Positions 61,101-64,000 of a stretch of 64,000 nucleotides of DNA are shown here, piece by piece. The notes under the pieces were generated by a model. The model searched no databases, was not told where the DNA came from, and worked only from the letters and a program-made list of their open reading frames with translations. Source of the DNA: Heterodera schachtii (taxonomy: Eukaryota > Nematoda > Chromadorea > Rhabditida > Heteroderidae); contig SIJG01000212.1 in the NCBI GenBank assembly GCA_023374025.1, forward strand, positions 1 to 64,000. The letters run 5' to 3'. How positions within the stretch are numbered: the first letter of the stretch is position 1; each line of letters starts with the position of its first letter. The position numbers were made by a program, and so were the translations under genes.

Positions 61101-62327
61101 AAGTTTAATTATTTTAAATTTATCAAATTTCACTGTTCCATTTAAAGCATGATTATTTTTCTTTTTTTGCTTAAAATCAGTTATTTTTACAATTTATTCG
61201 ATCCAAAATGTATTAATAATATTTATAGATCGATTTGATGAGGGTCATTTGTTCTGGATAAATAGATTGTTTTGTATCTCCTACTACTAAATTATCATAG
61301 CCTTGTGCCAGGCTATTTTGCAAAAGAGGTTTTATATTAATCCATTGGTTTAACAATTTTTATGTTGAATAACAAGAAAATAGATAATTCTTTTTCACTT
61401 CAATTGATCATTTTTAATAATTTTAAGCAAGAAATAGCTAATCGTACATTTTCAGTGCAATCAGATTTTTAACATTTTTTGCAGCCTTATTATTATTATT
61501 ATTTCAATTTGAAGTTCGTCAAACATCATTTATAAAGTTAATATCTGCCGACAGTTTGAACTTTTTGCCGCATTATTTTCCAAATGTTTTTTAATTTCTT
61601 CTTCTTTCGGCTGGCTATCGGTTTCTTGTCTCTTAAACTTTAAACTTTTTTGCAGTTTGAGAGTAAGGCTTTCAGGTATATTGTCGTAATCATATGATTC
61701 TGACGAAATCTGTTAAAAAAAGCAAAGTACTAATTGATTAAAAAAGCATAATTTAATAAGTGAATTAGCCTCTCAAACGACTGTCATCGGAGACTTCTTA
61801 TTTTAATATTCACTAACATTTCATACTCAGGTATTGTATGAATTAAATCAAATGTGTCAAAGAGAGTAAATTAGTAAACTTTAATGTACTGATACATAAT
61901 TTAACAAAATTAATTTTTATGTATTATTTTATAATATTGGGTTAAAATTAAATTTCTTAACTTTACTCTTGCCTTGCCTTATAATACACGAAACCAATAT
62001 TGCCCCATGACGATTTGTCTCGATGGCATAGAGAGTAAGTGGGGCAGTATTTGGATTTTTAGTACACTAAGTGGTGTTCTTTTGGCGTAAATAGGACCTT
62101 TTTCCACATTCATTTTTGAGAAAATCGAGTTTTTTGAAAGAAATTTTTGATGCATACTTTTGGCATCTGATGTATGTCTACAATGAGTGGTTACTCTATT
62201 TTGTCACTCTCGTTCGTCTCTGTTCAGTAGGTAGTCCACTAGTCCATTTCGTCTGCGATATATTTTACAAAATCTTGGACAAATTTCAATAAATATCCCA
62301 AAAACAGTATTAAGAAAAAAAAAATTG

Positions 62328-63200
62328 CCGTAAATCCGGATTAAAGCCCCCTTTGGTAGAGGCCCCCAACAATTAAAGCCCCCTCCAGGAGGTTGCGAGT
62401 CTATCGCAGGGATTCGGGGGCTTTAACGATGCCGAAAGCAAAATCTTTTTAATAGATCGTTATCAGACCCTAAAATCACCCCTAAAACGTGATTTTCAGC
62501 TAACAACACAAAAAATTGTGGGGTAAAAAAATTTTGCCACTCAAAAACCATGTGGTCCACCCCCTGTGGGCCCTAAAATTCCGAAATATTTTACTTTTTA
62601 ACCATCTTGCTCCAAAAAATAGTGAAATATGAAAACCAAAACTACCATTCTAAGACACCCACCCAAAAAATTCGGTTTATGAGTATATTAATTTCCGAAA
62701 AACCCGTAAGAACAGAGTTCTATTTTTGTATGAAAATTTGAATTTTCAAAATTTCTGGAAAAAAAAAAAAGGGCATTTTGTGATAGAAAATTTCAACTAA
62801 ACTCCATAAAATTATCCATATTTTCTCTATTTTTAACGCTTATTGTACTGAAATCGACCCACTTTGAATGAGTTATGAATTTTCAAATACGAGCCAGAAA
62901 TTTCCACAGCCAGGGCACACACCCAATGACACCCACATAGAACCCTCCAATTTTAAAAACTCAAAATTTGCCACCCAAAACCCGGCCCCACTCAAATACA
63001 CTCATACAAGTCATTGCTCTGCACTACTAACAACTGGTTAGAAAAAATGGTTTCCCCCTTTTTTACCACAAAAAAAATTTCCGAGATTGCGGGGTTGATA
63101 ATAGAACCAAGCCCCTGTAGAGAGGCCCCCTCCATTACAGGGCCCCTTTTTGGAGGAGTTTGAACAATAGAGGCCGGGCCGTCAAATACCGGATTTACGG
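62328..63200. mobile_element. 873-bp element with CCGTAAATCCGG ends
   Basis: The left end reads CCGTAAATCCGGATTAAAGC and the right end is its complement for at least 12 bp. Near both ends lie phrases of the type aagccccct and gaggccccc. The interior is non-coding on inspection and contains a long A run at 62761. No clear target duplication was found (flanks aattg and tggtt). Confidence 0.6.
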
Positions 63201-64000
63201 TGGTTTAAAATTGCTCTTAAAATTTGTTTCTGGCGTCTGTGGGTAGAAGACCCCTCGACACATAGGTTTGAGGTTTCTAAAAACATCGCACACAAGATGA
63301 GTCTAAGGTTTTCAAGGTCGTCTGATCACGAATTTGATGTTGTACTAGATGATATTGCTCGAGAATCGATTTTAGGGTAACTATTGTAGTTAGAGGCGTG
63401 GTTTTCAAAAAAACTATGCTGAATGGAGGGGGAGGGTGGTTGGGTTCGGCGGTGCCGATATGCACCGCCGGGAAAATTTAAAAATTTTAGTGCAATTTAT
63501 TAAGATATTTTGTCGAAAAATTGGGATTTTTAGGTCCGGCGGTGCAGAGGCGGCACCGAAATATTTTTTAAATTTTTTCTAGTTTTTTAACAGGTTTTTG
63601 TCAAAAGCTACCAAATTAAACATCAAGTTTTAAATTTTCTAATTATTATGGGGATGGTATGTGTGGTAAAATTTCAGCTCGATTGGTCCACGTGAAGTAG
63701 CAAAAAAATTCTTGAACATTTAGAGCAGATTGTACATAGTACAGATTTAAATTTAATATGTATTAATTATTTGATGGAAACATCTGAAACTAAATGCCTA
63801 GATAAAAAACAACATAAAAATGGTTTTTGACTATTTTTTATACCAAAGGATTCGATAAAGATAATAACTAAAATGAAAGAATGTTACATTTAATTTAACT
63901 ATTTTAATACTTAAAAAATTGGATAATGAATATACAGAAATCGACGTTGATTATTGAAATAATTTTCCGCGAATTTCATTTGTTCAAGTATAATATACTT
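63201..64000. other. Repeat-rich spacer to window end
   Basis: Contains a fragment (about 63306-63370: ttttcaaggtcgtctgatca) resembling the MITE arm phrase at 9310-9330, then the paired palindromes at 63447-63558, then AT-rich sequence without a gene. Confidence 0.5.
63447..63558. repeat. Pair of GC-rich palindromes, locus 3
   Basis: CGGCGGTGCCGATATGCACC at 63447 and CCGGCGGTGCAGAGGCGGCA at 63536 are the same hairpin family as at 15.3 and 21.5 kb, again paired and again followed or preceded by aaaattt runs. Confidence 0.7.

Larger units (their letters stand above)
49791..62327. other. AT-rich stretch without a supported gene
   Basis: Composition is like 21-38 kb. Apart from the small items listed separately (52640-52800, 55306-55690, 57261-57473, 58147-58187) I see no repeats, exons or domains. 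One frame on minus at 51141-50944 is somewhat GC-richer but matches nothing I know. Confidence 0.6.

Overview
This window is eukaryotic nuclear DNA, most likely from a nematode and possibly a plant-parasitic cyst-nematode relative. The organism is inferred, not shown. Supporting signs are short introns ending in TTTTCAG, apparent GC-AG introns, worm-like gene content, and many Merlin-, hAT-, gypsy- and Polinton-type elements. There are no operons, Shine-Dalgarno sites or bacterial genes.

Region 1 (1-15.6 kb, moderate GC) holds genes and duplicated debris. The 3' half of an aminergic-type G-protein-coupled receptor lies on + (183-2626), with phase-consistent exons covering TM6, TM7 and the C-tail. 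A beta-spectrin gene on - is present as two broken parts (15118-12790 and 4328-3557) separated by about 8.4 kb. That gap is filled by a block present three times. The block carries a phosphatidylinositol-transfer-protein (PITP) remnant on + (4.5, 8.4 and 11.0 kb) and, in two copies, an intact three-exon coiled-coil gene on - (5667-6292 and 12126-12763). A decayed Merlin transposon (7028-8197), a Merlin-type MITE with an 8-bp target duplication (9224-9679) and two foldback elements sit within or between the copies.

Region 2 (15.6-21.1 kb) starts at the only ambiguous base (15581), where composition jumps to AT-rich. Here lies a 4.84-kb segment bounded by about 119-bp GC-rich inverted repeats (16106-16224 and 20831-20948). 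It carries a compact + strand Polinton/Maverick-like cluster: an unknown acidic protein, a packaging-type ATPase, a small basic protein with a frame break, and a second small conserved protein. A possible spliced secreted-protein gene lies just upstream. Polymerase, integrase and capsid genes are absent.

Region 3 (21.1-64 kb) is very AT-rich and almost gene-free. It contains a tRNA-like SINE head, two minisatellites, a truncated gypsy-type integrase with a perfect internal palindrome, a nested pair of TIR elements (40695-41673 with 40783-41163 inside), a seven-copy 1.21-kb tandem array (41647-49790), a TIR element at 62328-63200, and paired GC-rich palindromes that recur at three distant places.

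The intact genes I would defend are the receptor (partial), the two coiled-coil genes and the Polinton-like cluster. Spectrin, PITP, Merlin and gypsy are broken copies. Everything is read by eye; no searches were run.
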